Below are positions 1-8,500 of a stretch of DNA of 64,000 bases, piece after piece. Origin of the DNA: JAGQIB01 sp041393395 (GTDB lineage: Bacteria; ARS69). The translations under genes were made by a program, and so were the position numbers. Location of the stretch: positions 319,556 to 383,555 of the forward strand of contig JAWKKG010000006.1 of the NCBI GenBank assembly GCA_041393395.1. Reading direction: 5' to 3'. Numbering within the stretch: position 1 is the first letter of the stretch; each line of letters starts with the position of its first letter. The notes under the pieces are model-generated. The model did not search any database, had not been told where the DNA came from, and saw nothing but the letters and a program-made list of their open reading frames with translations.

Positions 1-258
1 GGACTGCTCGCGGTCGATCCGGGTCCCGAACTTCAACGTGGTCGTGATGCGCGGTGCGCCCATCTCGTGGACGACCTCGTGGCAGCGACGGATCGCCGCG
101 AACACGTCGTCCCACTCGCCCTCGATGTTCGTGCCGTACGCGTGCAGCTCGTGCTTGAGCCCGGCCTCCCGCAGCACGCGCTCGCAGGCCGCGACGTGCG
201 ACGAGACCGAGACTCCCACTCCGAGGGGGACGACGCACAGATCCGCGATCACTTTCAT
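1..258 (-). CDS. MTH1187/YqgV-family thiamine-binding protein (partial)
   Basis: This is the N-terminal 86 codons of a small protein beginning MKVIADLCVVPLG; it runs off the left edge of the window. The opening beta-strand, the segment HAYGTNIEGEWDDVF and the later ITTTLKFGTRID match the thiamine-binding protein family (PF01910, MTH1187/YkoF-like), ferredoxin-fold proteins of about 95-100 residues that bind thiamine or related ligands in the cytoplasm. Only about ten residues should be missing. The ATG at 258 is the first in-frame start and the only sensible one. The downstream minus-strand neighbours are unrelated housekeeping genes. The family assignment is by recognisable sequence pattern; the ligand is inferred from the family. 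Confidence 0.75.
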   Translation of the reverse strand, partial: MKVIADLCVVPLGVGVSVSSHVAACERVLREAGLKHELHAYGTNIEGEWDDVFAAIRRCHEVVHEMGAPRITTTLKFGTRIDREQS

Positions 259-284
259 ACGCCCGAGAATTACCCGTCCACCCC

Positions 285-887
285 TCACGGGACAAGGCGG
301 GCGGGCGAAAGAGGTCCCTCCGGCCCCAGGGCGCTCCTCAGATCCGCCGCGAACTCCCGGAAGTCCTCGGCCAGGGACTCGCCCTGCCGGTCCAGCTCCT
401 CGGCCGCGGTCGGCAGGGGGTTCTCGCGGGAGATGCGCCGGGAGACGCCCTGGAACACGCGCTCCATGCCGGCGCGGGTGCCGTAGCCGACGAAGACGTC
501 GGTCGCGCGGGCGTAGGCGGCGAAGGAGCGGAGACGGGCGGGCAGGATCGCGTCGGCGGCGGTGAGCTCCGCGAGGATGCCGTCGGCGACGTCGCGCAGC
601 GGCTCCGGATCGAAGTCCGGCCAGTCGCGTGCGAGCACGTGATCCCACAGGATGTCGACGACGACTCCGGCGTAGCGGCGCAGCTCGGGACGAAGGCGGG
701 CGCGGGTGCGCGCGAAGGCCGGATGGGCATCCGTGTACGTGTCGACCTTGCGGTGCAGGCGGATTCCCTGCACCACGAAGGCGTCGAAGCGACCGCTCGG
801 ATCCCCGTGCACGAAGTCGCCGAGCAGATTGCCGAGCACCGACGTTCCGGAACGTCGCGCGACCCACACGTGCCCGAGATGATTCAC
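285..887 (-). CDS. ACP phosphodiesterase-like protein (DUF479/AcpH family)
   Basis: This 200-residue protein starts with GTG as (V)NHLGHVWVARRSG, followed by GNLLGDFVHGD, GIRLHRKVDTYTDAHP and VVVDILWDHVLARDW. These are the signature blocks of the AcpH/DUF479 family (PF04336), HD-like metal-dependent hydrolases; the characterised member removes 4'-phosphopantetheine from acyl carrier protein. The H and D residues of LHRKVDTYTDAHP and ILWDHVLA are the probable metal ligands. The length matches the family (about 190-200 residues). The GTG start overlaps the murI stop by 4 bp (GTGA), which fixes the start and implies translational coupling to glutamate racemase. Activity on ACP specifically is inference. 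Confidence 0.85.
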   Translation of the reverse strand: MNHLGHVWVARRSGTSVLGNLLGDFVHGDPSGRFDAFVVQGIRLHRKVDTYTDAHPAFARTRARLRPELRRYAGVVVDILWDHVLARDWPDFDPEPLRDVADGILAELTAADAILPARLRSFAAYARATDVFVGYGTRAGMERVFQGVSRRISRENPLPTAAEELDRQGESLAEDFREFAADLRSALGPEGPLSPARLVP

Positions 888-1747
888 GCGAGATCCACGA
901 GCTCGATGTCGTGCGGCGCCTCGGACGGCGGCAGGAAACGCGACGCCACCCGCTCGAAGCGATCCGGCGAGTCGGTGGCGAGCAACCTCGGCGCCGGCGA
1001 CGTGACCCCCGGCGCGAGCGGCGCGGCGGCGAGTCCCCGCCGCGCGATCTCCTCGCGCACGACGTCGGCGGTCGTGGCCGCGGAGTCCACGATGCGCACG
1101 CCCGGACCGGCGACGATCGCGATCGCGTCGGCCAGCACGGGAAAGTGCGTGCAGCCGAGCAGCAGACAGTCCGGCGCGTGTGCCTTCATCAGCGGCTCGA
1201 CGTATTCCCGCGCGACCGCCTCGGCGATCGGTCCGTGGCTCCAGCCTTCCTCCGCCAGCGCCACGAACACGGAGCAGCCCTTGGACACGACGTTCGCGGC
1301 GGGGCGCACGGCACGGATCTCGCGCTCGTACGCGCCGCCGCGCGCCGTGCTCTCCGTGGCCAGCACGCCGATGCGCCCGCTCGCCGACGCGGCGGCCGCC
1401 GCGCGCGCGCCGGGCCGCACCACACCGACCACCGGCACCGGCGCGAACTCCCGTTCCAGGGCGTCGAGCGCGAGCGAGGATGCCGTGTTGCACGCCACCA
1501 CGAGCATCTTCACGCCGCGATCCACGAGGCAGTGCGCCGCCTGGATCGAGTAGCGACGCACGGTCTCCGGCCCCTTGGTCCCGTACGGCAGCCGCGCCGT
1601 GTCGCCGAGATACGTGAGCGGCTCGGCCGGCAGCGCCTCGCGCAGCGCACGCAGTACGGTGAGACCGCCGACGCCGGAATCGAACACGCCGATGGGAAGA
1701 TCGCGCACGAGACGCTCCGGGGTGGGATCGAGCGGGAAAGCGAGCAT
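884..1747 (-). CDS. murI: Glutamate racemase
   Basis: A 287-residue cytoplasmic enzyme that interconverts L- and D-glutamate for peptidoglycan. The glycine-rich IGVFDSGVGGLT (Asp about residue 23), the first catalytic cysteine in VVACNTASS (about C86), the second in LLGCTHFPVL (about C199), and YLGDTARLPYG are all present and in the expected order. The start used is ATG at 1747 (MLAFPLDP). An in-frame extension to 1846 adds 33 low-complexity residues that the family (about 265 residues) does not have, and it would overlap the promoter region of the divergent gene at 1863. Its 3' end overlaps the AcpH-like gene by 4 bp, so the two probably form an operon. Confidence 0.93.
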   Translation of the reverse strand: MLAFPLDPTPERLVRDLPIGVFDSGVGGLTVLRALREALPAEPLTYLGDTARLPYGTKGPETVRRYSIQAAHCLVDRGVKMLVVACNTASSLALDALEREFAPVPVVGVVRPGARAAAAASASGRIGVLATESTARGGAYEREIRAVRPAANVVSKGCSVFVALAEEGWSHGPIAEAVAREYVEPLMKAHAPDCLLLGCTHFPVLADAIAIVAGPGVRIVDSAATTADVVREEIARRGLAAAPLAPGVTSPAPRLLATDSPDRFERVASRFLPPSEAPHDIELVDLA

Positions 1748-1862
1748 TCTCGCGGTCCCGCCGGATCGGCGCAACGGCCGACGTAAATCCTCGGTGTTTC
1801 CGGGGGGTGGCCTTGTCGTCGGCGGAAGTGGGTCGGATACTCCCACTCAGGAGGCGACGCCG

Positions 1863-2543
1863 ATGGACCCGATTTCCCGTTCCCGCTCGCCGCTCCGCCT
1901 GGCACTCGCGGTCGCCGCGCTGCTCGCCGGCGCTGCCCCGGCCGCCTCTCCCGCCGCAGCCCTGTCGCTGGCGCAGTGGGGCGCCACCGCCGGCCTCGGA
2001 TCCTGGACCCAGCGCTTCGACTACGACGGCGAGCAGCTCTTCGATCCCGCGGACCGGATCTCGGGGTTCGCGGGCGGCATCTGGTTCGATCTCGGCCGGA
2101 GCACGTTCTTCCCGCGCGTGGAGGCGCTGTACCAGCAGCGCGGAACGCGCGATCAGAATCCACGCGCCGATGAACAGGGCCAGATCGTGGGCCTGGCGAC
2201 CCAGGAGGTCCGCGCGCACTACCTCTCGGTCCCGCTCTCCGTCCTTGCGGCGAAGCGGGGCGGCTCGATCGTCCCGTACGTGGGCGCGGGGGTCGGCGCG
2301 GAGTTCCTGCTCCAGACGCAGCACGACTCGATCGGCGTGCAGGATCAGCTGGATGGCACGACCCTCGGCCTGCACCTGCAGGCCGGATTCGAGCGCGGCA
2401 AGGCCGGAGTGATGGCCCGCTACTTCCGCGATCTCACGAATCCGTATCCCGGCGTGGAGAACGGGACCCTCACCGCGGTACGGAACGAGGGATGGATCGT
2501 CCTTCTCACGATGAAGCTCGGACCGGTATCCTCCACTCCGTGA
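1863..2543 (+). CDS. Outer-membrane beta-barrel protein (PorT/OmpW-like)
   Basis: A 226-residue protein with an N-terminal signal peptide (about residues 1-34, hydrophobic ALAVAALLAGAAPAA then Ala-rich cleavage region). It continues with alternating beta-strands such as FAGGIWFDLGRSTFFPRVEALY, YLSVPLSVLA and IVPYVGAGVGAEFLL. This is the pattern of the small beta-barrel family PF13568/PF13505, whose members sit in the outer membrane and mostly have unknown cargo. The ATG at 1863 is preceded by a strong AGGAGG with 8-nt spacing, which decides this start over longer in-frame options. The last bases overlap the GTG start of the methyltransferase gene (GTGA). No substrate can be inferred. Confidence 0.75.
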   Translation: MDPISRSRSPLRLALAVAALLAGAAPAASPAAALSLAQWGATAGLGSWTQRFDYDGEQLFDPADRISGFAGGIWFDLGRSTFFPRVEALYQQRGTRDQNPRADEQGQIVGLATQEVRAHYLSVPLSVLAAKRGGSIVPYVGAGVGAEFLLQTQHDSIGVQDQLDGTTLGLHLQAGFERGKAGVMARYFRDLTNPYPGVENGTLTAVRNEGWIVLLTMKLGPVSSTP

Positions 2544-3361
2544 CGAACATGTTCTCGCGCTCCGAGTATCGACGCGTGATCGCGTGGCCGGAGCGCATCA
2601 AGCGCGAAGCTCCCTTCCTCCACGACGTCTTCGGCGACGCGCCCGCGCGCGGCCTGCCGCGGCGCCTGCTCGACGTGGGCTGCGGCAGCGGCGAGCACGC
2701 GCGCCACTTCGCGGAGCAGGGCTGGACCGCGGTCGGCGTGGACGTGTCCGATTCGATGATCGAGAGCGCGCAGGAGATCGCGGGGGACACGAGCGCCGGC
2801 GGCTCGGTCCGCTTCGAGCTCCGCGACGGCGCCACCGCCGGCGAGCTGTCCGAGGCGCCGTTCGGCGGCGCGCTCTTCCTCGGCAACGGGCTCGCGTTCG
2901 TGCCCACGCGCGACGCACTCGACGCGCTGTTCCGTGGCATCGCCCGTGCGCTCGCGCCCGGCGCGCCGTTCCTGATCCAGACGCTCAACTACGCGCGCAT
3001 CGCGAGCGGCGCCCAGCGCGCGATGCCGGTGAACGTGCGCGAGTTGCCGAAGGAGGAGGGCGGCGGAAAGGTCGTGCTCGTGCGGTTGTTCGAACCGGCC
3101 GACGGCGACCGGGAGTTCGTTCACTTCTTCCCGATCTCGCTGCACGTCGTGCCGAGCGAGACGGAAGGCGAAGCACCGCGCGTGGACGTCCGCGGCGCAA
3201 AGCAGCTCCGTCACCGCGCCTGGCGCCGACCGGACGTGGAGTCCGCTCTCACCGCCGCCGGTTTCGGGGATCTCTCCGTCTTCGGAGGCATGCGGCGCGA
3301 GCCGTTCGACGAAGCCACGTCTTCCGATCTCGTCGTCGCGGCGCGCGCCGTTCCGGCCTAG
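2540..3361 (+). CDS. Class I SAM-dependent methyltransferase
   Basis: A protein of about 270 residues with a Rossmann methyltransferase core. Motif I LLDVGCGSGEHARHFAEQG (about residues 43-61) is followed by the acidic strand end VGVDVSDSMIESA, the motif II/III region and the C-terminal ETEGEAPRVDVRGAKQLRHRAW block. The last two resemble the 'YERVIDWPARL...' group of small-molecule or protein methyltransferases (PF13649/PF08241). The substrate is unknown. The start is taken as GTG 2540, which forms a GTGA overlap with the upstream barrel gene; ATG at 2549, three codons later, is equally possible because neither has a good ribosome-binding site. It is probably co-transcribed with the barrel gene. 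Confidence 0.8.
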   Translation: MTNMFSRSEYRRVIAWPERIKREAPFLHDVFGDAPARGLPRRLLDVGCGSGEHARHFAEQGWTAVGVDVSDSMIESAQEIAGDTSAGGSVRFELRDGATAGELSEAPFGGALFLGNGLAFVPTRDALDALFRGIARALAPGAPFLIQTLNYARIASGAQRAMPVNVRELPKEEGGGKVVLVRLFEPADGDREFVHFFPISLHVVPSETEGEAPRVDVRGAKQLRHRAWRRPDVESALTAAGFGDLSVFGGMRREPFDEATSSDLVVAARAVPA

Positions 3362-3369
3362 TCCCGGGC

Positions 3370-3394
3370 GCCGTCGGAAGGCACGGGCGACGGC
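3370..3394. terminator. Stem-loop between convergent genes (possible terminator)
   Basis: A 7-bp perfect inverted repeat (GCCGTCG / CGACGGC) with an 11-nt loop lies between the convergent ends of the methyltransferase (3361) and spondin-domain (3438) genes. There is no T-run on either side, so it is at best a weak or Rho-assisted stop. Position is the main support. Confidence 0.25.
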
Positions 3395-3437
3395 TCCCTG
3401 GCCGCCGCCGCCCGCGTCGTGCGCGTCCCCGGACCGT

Positions 3438-4130
3438 CTACCGGTAGAGGCCCTTCACGCCGGCCCAGCTCGTCGCCTCGACGGGCGCCGGCTCGTTCGC
3501 GACGATCGTGATCGTGGCGGACGGCGGGAAGTCCCACGTCAGCATGCCGTAGGTCGGATCGTCGACGACGGTGTACGTGGAGATCATGCTCACCACGCCG
3601 TTCTCGTCCGGGCCCACGCCGCTGTTCCCGTAGAAGGGAATGTGCGCGGCCATGCCCGTGTTCATCTCGGTGCCGGCGTCGTAGACGTTCGTCGGGGTGA
3701 TGACCATCACGCCCATCGCCGGCAACGTCACGTTGCGGATGCCCGTGAACAGGTCGTTCGTGCGCCCGAACATCGACGCCACGGAGACCAGATCGCCGGG
3801 GTTCGCCTCGAAGTCCACCGACACCGAACCGAAGAACGGACCCGTGCCGGTGACGACGGTGTGCACGTTCGGGCTCGCCATCGCCTCGGCCGCCACGCCG
3901 GTGGGCGCGCCTTCCTCCGCGAGCGTCTCGAGACCGGGCGAGGCCGGCATTCCCACGGTGAAGATGGAGTAGCCGGCGTCGTGCACCACCACGACCGGCG
4001 GCGCGAGCGGCTGACCGGTGTCCGGACCACCGGAGACGTTGTCCTCCAGAGTGAGCGTGTAAGGGATGGCGCCGGCCGCGACCGGCAGCAGAACGAACGC
4101 GCCGAGCAGCGCGAGTGAAACGGAACGCAT
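3438..4130 (-). CDS. Secreted spondin_N-domain protein
   Basis: A 230-residue exported protein. Residues 1-20 form a signal peptide (MRSVSLALLGAFVLLPVAAGA). The rest matches the Spondin_N beta-sandwich (PF06468) as found in bacteria: YTLTLEDNVSGG, GQPLAPPVVVVHDAGYSIFTVG, PGLETLAEEGAPTG, VASMFGRTNDLFTGI and TNVYDAGTEMNTGM. In eukaryotic spondins this fold binds calcium; the bacterial role is unknown. The ATG at 4130 has AGGGAG about 8 nt upstream. A longer in-frame reading to 4253 adds Arg-rich residues before the signal peptide and is rejected. The gene is monocistronic, convergent with the preceding methyltransferase and divergent from the Crp/Fnr gene. Confidence 0.8.
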   Translation of the reverse strand: MRSVSLALLGAFVLLPVAAGAIPYTLTLEDNVSGGPDTGQPLAPPVVVVHDAGYSIFTVGMPASPGLETLAEEGAPTGVAAEAMASPNVHTVVTGTGPFFGSVSVDFEANPGDLVSVASMFGRTNDLFTGIRNVTLPAMGVMVITPTNVYDAGTEMNTGMAAHIPFYGNSGVGPDENGVVSMISTYTVVDDPTYGMLTWDFPPSATITIVANEPAPVEATSWAGVKGLYR

Positions 4131-4293
4131 GAAGAGTCTCCCTGAGGAGAAAAGGCGATGAAACGGCCGGCGGAGGTCGCCCGACCGCGAGACGGAAGCG
4201 AAGGGCTTCCGACGGGGCACGAGAGGTACGCGAGCCGTCTCGAACTGTGACAAGGGATCCCGCCTCGCCCGCCGCTCGTGCTATCAATGGTCC

Positions 4294-5043
4294 ATGATCG
4301 ACGACCGATCGTTCGCCGACCTGGCTCACGCGTATCCCGCCCTCGCGCGCCTGCCCCGTGAGCTGACCGCGGGGCTGCGCGACGTGACCGTGCGCGTCAC
4401 GGTGCCGCCGGGTCACGTCCTGTTCGACGAGACGGGTCCGTGCACCGGGCTGCCGCTTCCCGTGCGCGGCTGCGTGCGCGTGTTCAAGCGCTCGCCCGAG
4501 GGGCGCGAGCTCGTGCTGTACCGGGTCCGCCCCGGCGACCTGTGCGTGCTCACGATCGGGTGCCTGCTCGGCCACTCCGTGTACTCCGCGACCGGTGTGG
4601 TGGAGGAAGAGGTCGACGGCTTCGTGATCCCGCAGAGCGTGTTCGCGCGGCTCATCGCGAGCGACGCGGGCTTCCGCGACACCGTGCTCGCGACGTTCGC
4701 GCACCGGCTGGGCGAGACGATGACGCTCGTGCAGGCCGTGACGTTCCAGCGTCTGGACGAGCGACTCGCCGCCACGCTGCTCGAGCGCGGGGACGACATC
4801 CGGGTGACGCACCAGCAGCTCGCCGACGATCTCGGCAGCGTGCGCGAGATGGTCAGCCGTCTCCTCGAGGGATTCCGGGCCGAGGGCATCCTGGAACTGG
4901 CCCGGGGGCGGATCCTGGTCCGGGATCGACGTCGCCTGGAGCGGCTGGCCGGCCCCCGTCCGCTGCTGGATCGCGCCGGGGGAACATCCGCCGACCCGGC
5001 GGCCGGCTCCGGCCCCGGCGCCGGGCGCGGCGCCGGCGTGTAA
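4294..5043 (+). CDS. Crp/Fnr-family transcriptional regulator
   Basis: A 249-residue regulator. An N-terminal cyclic-nucleotide-binding-like beta-roll occupies about residues 15-130 (VPPGHVLFDETGPC, LPLPVRGCVRVFKRSPEGRE, LYRVRPGDLCVLTIGCLL). A long dimerisation helix and a C-terminal winged helix follow (RVTHQQLADDLGSVREMVSRLL, about residues 168-192). Four cysteines lie in the sensor half (about 50, 60, 84, 90); the GDLCVLTIGC arrangement is common in a Crp/Fnr subgroup and could make it redox- or sulfur-responsive, which is inference. The residues needed to bind cAMP are not evident. The C-terminal 30 residues are a Gly/Ala/Pro tail. It probably controls the DUF2892 gene downstream through the GTGAC-N4-GTCAC sites. 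Confidence 0.87.
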   Translation: MIDDRSFADLAHAYPALARLPRELTAGLRDVTVRVTVPPGHVLFDETGPCTGLPLPVRGCVRVFKRSPEGRELVLYRVRPGDLCVLTIGCLLGHSVYSATGVVEEEVDGFVIPQSVFARLIASDAGFRDTVLATFAHRLGETMTLVQAVTFQRLDERLAATLLERGDDIRVTHQQLADDLGSVREMVSRLLEGFRAEGILELARGRILVRDRRRLERLAGPRPLLDRAGGTSADPAAGSGPGAGRGAGV

Positions 5044-5056
5044 AACCTCCCGCTCG

Positions 5057-5070
5057 GTGACCCAGGTCAC
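5057..5070. promoter_or_regulatory. Candidate Crp/Fnr operator (GTGACC-CA-GGTCAC)
   Basis: An inverted repeat, perfect apart from its central CA, lies 13 bases after the stop of the Crp/Fnr gene and 140 bases before the DUF2892 start. The GTGAC-N4-GTCAC layout is the spacing of Fnr/Dnr-type boxes (TTGAT-N4-ATCAA). The same motif recurs at 5429-5442. Binding by the adjacent regulator is inference. Confidence 0.5.
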
Positions 5071-5209
5071 GGACGAAACGTCGCCGCGGAGCGATCGTGG
5101 AGACGTCTCCGGGGCGCACCAGGCGACTTCTCCCGGCCCCCGGGGACACTTACCGGGACTCGAACGACGCGGCCGCCGTCCTCCGGCGCCGCGGGAAGGA
5201 GCACGAGAT

Positions 5210-5407
5210 ATGAAGTGCAACGTCGGCGGGATCGATCGCGGCCTCCGCATCGTGGCCGGGCTCGCGATCCTCGGCTGGGGCTTCTACGCCCAGAACTGGT
5301 GGGGCGCGATCGGCGCCGTGCCGCTCCTGACCGGCCTGATCGGCTGGTGCCCGGCCTACCTCCCGTTCGGGGGCAGCACCTGCCAGACCAAGGTCGCCTC
5401 GAAGTAG
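5210..5407 (+). CDS. DUF2892 (YgaP-type) two-helix membrane protein
   Basis: A 65-residue protein starting MKCNVGGIDRGLRIVAG. The opening CNVGGIDRxLRIxxG and the later GLIGWCPAYLPFGGSTC are diagnostic of the DUF2892 family (PF11127), the membrane anchor that in E. coli YgaP is fused to a rhodanese. Two transmembrane helices are visible (about residues 15-27 and 30-46), and two cysteines sit close to the C-terminus. There is no rhodanese domain here. The ATG at 5210 has a GGAAGGA-like ribosome-binding site. It stands alone between two palindromes of the type expected for the upstream Crp/Fnr protein, so it is the likely target. A role in sulfur or redox handling is inferred from family context only. 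Confidence 0.85.
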   Translation: MKCNVGGIDRGLRIVAGLAILGWGFYAQNWWGAIGAVPLLTGLIGWCPAYLPFGGSTCQTKVASK

Positions 5408-5428
5408 CGGGCGCCGGTACACCGGCAG

Positions 5429-5464
5429 GTGACCGAAGTCACCCGCTCGCGTGACCGGAATCAT
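5429..5464. promoter_or_regulatory. Two further candidate Crp/Fnr boxes upstream of the kinase gene
   Basis: GTGAC-CGAA-GTCAC (5429-5442) is a perfect 5-bp inverted repeat with a 4-nt centre. A degenerate copy, GTGAC-CGGA-ATCAT, begins at 5451. Both lie after the DUF2892 stop and 79-114 bases before the kinase start at 5543. The repeated 5-4-5 geometry matches the site at 5057. Confidence 0.45.
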
Positions 5465-5542
5465 GCCGCCGGAACGTCGCTCGACGGAGCTTGGGGACGG
5501 GCTCGCGCGAGTCGCGAGCCGTCCCGCGCCGAAGGGTGTGCG

Positions 5543-8500
5543 ATGCGCACGGACCGATCGACGTCGGTCCCCGCGACCGACTCGCTCGTTGGATCGACCA
5601 TCCTCCACTATCGCGTGCTCGAAGAACTCGGGCGCGGCGGTCGGGGTCGTGTGTACCTCGCCGAGGATCGTCGCCTCGAGCGGCACGTCGCGCTCAAGGT
5701 TCTCGACGCCCCCGCCCTGCGCGAGACCGGCATCCTCGCGGAGCTCGAGCGGGAAGCCCACACGCTCGCCGCCGTCAGCCACCCGAACATCGCCACGATC
5801 TACTCGCTCGAGAGCGAGGGCGACCTCCACTTCATCACGATGGAGCTCGTGCGCGGGGAGACGCTCGCGTGTCGCCTGCAGTCCGGCGCGCTGTCGCCGG
5901 ATCGTGCGTACGACGTGGCGCGCCAGATCGCGAGCGCGATGGAAGCCGCGCACGTCAGCGGCGTCGTGCACGACGATCTGAAACCCGGAAACATCCACGT
6001 CACACCGGACGGACGCGTCAAGGTCCTGGACTTCGGACTCGCGCAGATGTTCCGGCCGGGCGCGCCGCCGACCGACGACTCCACGGTCCGCACGCGCGAT
6101 CTCGGCTTCGCGGGCACGCCGGGCTACATGAGCCCCGAGCAGCTGCGCGGACAGGCCACCGGCGCGAGCACCGACGTCTGGGCCCTGGGCTGCGTGCTCT
6201 GGGAATGCCTGACGGGGCGGCCGGCGTTCGGCGGCGCGACGTTCCCCGACCGCGTGGCCGCGACGCTGGAACGCGAACCCGACTGGGCGAGCCTGCCGTC
6301 GGAGGTGAGTGATCGCATCCGCACGCTCCTCGCGCGCTGTCTCGCGAAGGATCCGGGCGGCCGCCCCGCGTCGATGGCGGACGTGCGGACGGAGATCGAG
6401 GAAGAGATCACGGACCGACGTCTCGGCCGGGAGACGTCGCGGGCGCGGGGTCCGGCCGGAAAGGCTGTCCCGTCGGTGCCGCGGCCGCTCGACTCGTTCG
6501 TGGGGCGCGCGCGGGAGATCGCCCACCTCGAGAGCGTGCTCCGGGAGGCCTCGATCGTCACGCTCACGGGCCCGGCGGGCTGCGGCAAGACCCGACTCGC
6601 GATCGAGGTCGCGCACCGCGCGGCCGGCGCGTTTCCGGACGGCGTCTGGTTCGTGGAGTTCGCGCCGACCCGCGATCCCGACCTCGTGTGGACCGCCGTC
6701 GCCTCGACGCTCGGCATCACGGAGGAGCCGCAGCAATCGCTGTCGGTCACCGTGCGCTCCGGCCTGCGCGATCGCCGCGCCCTGCTCGTGCTCGACAACT
6801 GCGAGCACGTCCTCGAGGCGAGCGCGCGGCTCATCGAGGATCTCTGTCGCTCGAATCCGCGGCTCCGCGTGCTCGCCACGAGTCGCGAAGCGCTGCACGT
6901 TCCGGGCGAACGCGCCTTCGCGGTGCCTTCGCTCGGTCTCCCGGGCGGAGACGTCGGCGATCCGCTCGCACTCCGCGATGTCGAGGCGGTACGCCTCCTC
7001 GTCGACCGGATCCGCGCAGCCGACCCGACCTTCGACGTCACCCGCGAGAACGCCGCCGTCCTCGCGAAGATCTGCGCTCGCCTCGATGGTATCCCGCTCG
7101 CCCTCGAGCTCGCCGCGGCCCGGGTGCGGTCCCTCTCGCTCTCCGAGATCGCGGAGCGCCTGGACGAGTGTTTCTGCCTTCTCACCGGCGGGGCGGCGAC
7201 GTCGTTGCCGAAGCAGCAGACGCTGCGCGCGTCGATCGACTGGAGCTACGAGCTGCTGACCGAGGAGGAACGTCGCCTGTTCCGCGCGCTGTCCGTGTTC
7301 GCGGGCGGATGGACCCTCGATGCGGCGGAACGGGTGGGCGCGACGGAAGGCGCCGCGGACTGGCGCATCCTCGACCGGCACTGCCACCTCGTCGAGAAGT
7401 CACTCGTCGAGCGGGTGACGGAGGCGAGCGGCCCGGGGGAGCGATCGCGCTACCGCATGCTCGAGATCATGCGGCAGTACGCGGCGGCTCGACTCTGCGA
7501 GCGGGGCGAGGAGAAGGCCGTCCGGGCGCGCCATCTCGCGCACTTTCTCTCCCTGGCGGAAGCCGCCGAGCCCCACCTGCGCGACGCCGCGCAGACCGAG
7601 TGGATCGGTCGGCTCGATCGCGAGCGCGACAACCTGCAGGTCGCGTTCCAGACCGCGGACCACGACGACGATCCCGAGCTCGGCCTGCGACTCGCGGGCG
7701 CGCTCGGCCGCTACTGGCTCGTGCGCGGGCGATGGGACGAAGGCCGCGGCTACTGCCGGCGTGTGCTCGATCGCACCCAGGAGCACCCGGGCTCGGTCGC
7801 GCAGGGGCGCACGCTGAACGCGTCCGGCAATCTCGCGTTCCACCAGGGACACTACGAGCAGGCCCGGCGGGATCATCTCGCCGCCCTCGCGATTCGCCGC
7901 GCGATCGGCGACGCGACGGGCGAGGCGAACTCGCTGAACAACCTGGGCGAGATCGCCCGCATCCAGGGCGATCACGATCTCGCGCGCAGCTCGTACGAGG
8001 CGGCCCGCGAGATCCAGGAACGCGTCCAGGATCAGTGGGGCCTCGCCGTATCGCTGAACAACCTCGGCGAGATCGCGCAGGTGCAGGGCGATCTCGACAC
8101 CGCCGAGGACCTGCACGGGAGAGCGCTCGGCCTGTGGGCGGAGATCCGGGACCGGTGGGGCGCCGCCTGGTCGCTCGGGAACCTCGGCTACGTCGCGACG
8201 CAGCGCGGCGATCTCGAGGAGGCGCGTTCGTACTATGCGCGCAGTCTCGCGAAGAGCCGCGAGATCCGCGACGAGTTCGGGATCGCGCTCTGCCAGCACG
8301 CGCTGGGCGACGTGGCCGCGCGGCAGGGCGATCCCGATCGGGCGCTCGCGCACCACACGGAGAGCCTCGCGCTGCGGCGACGTCTCGGCGATCGCAAGGG
8401 GATCGCGGAGTCGCTGGAGGCGCTCGCCCTGCTGCCGGGAGGTTCGCCGAAACTCGCGGTGCGGATCCTCGGCGCCGCGGAGGCGATCCGCGAGACGATT

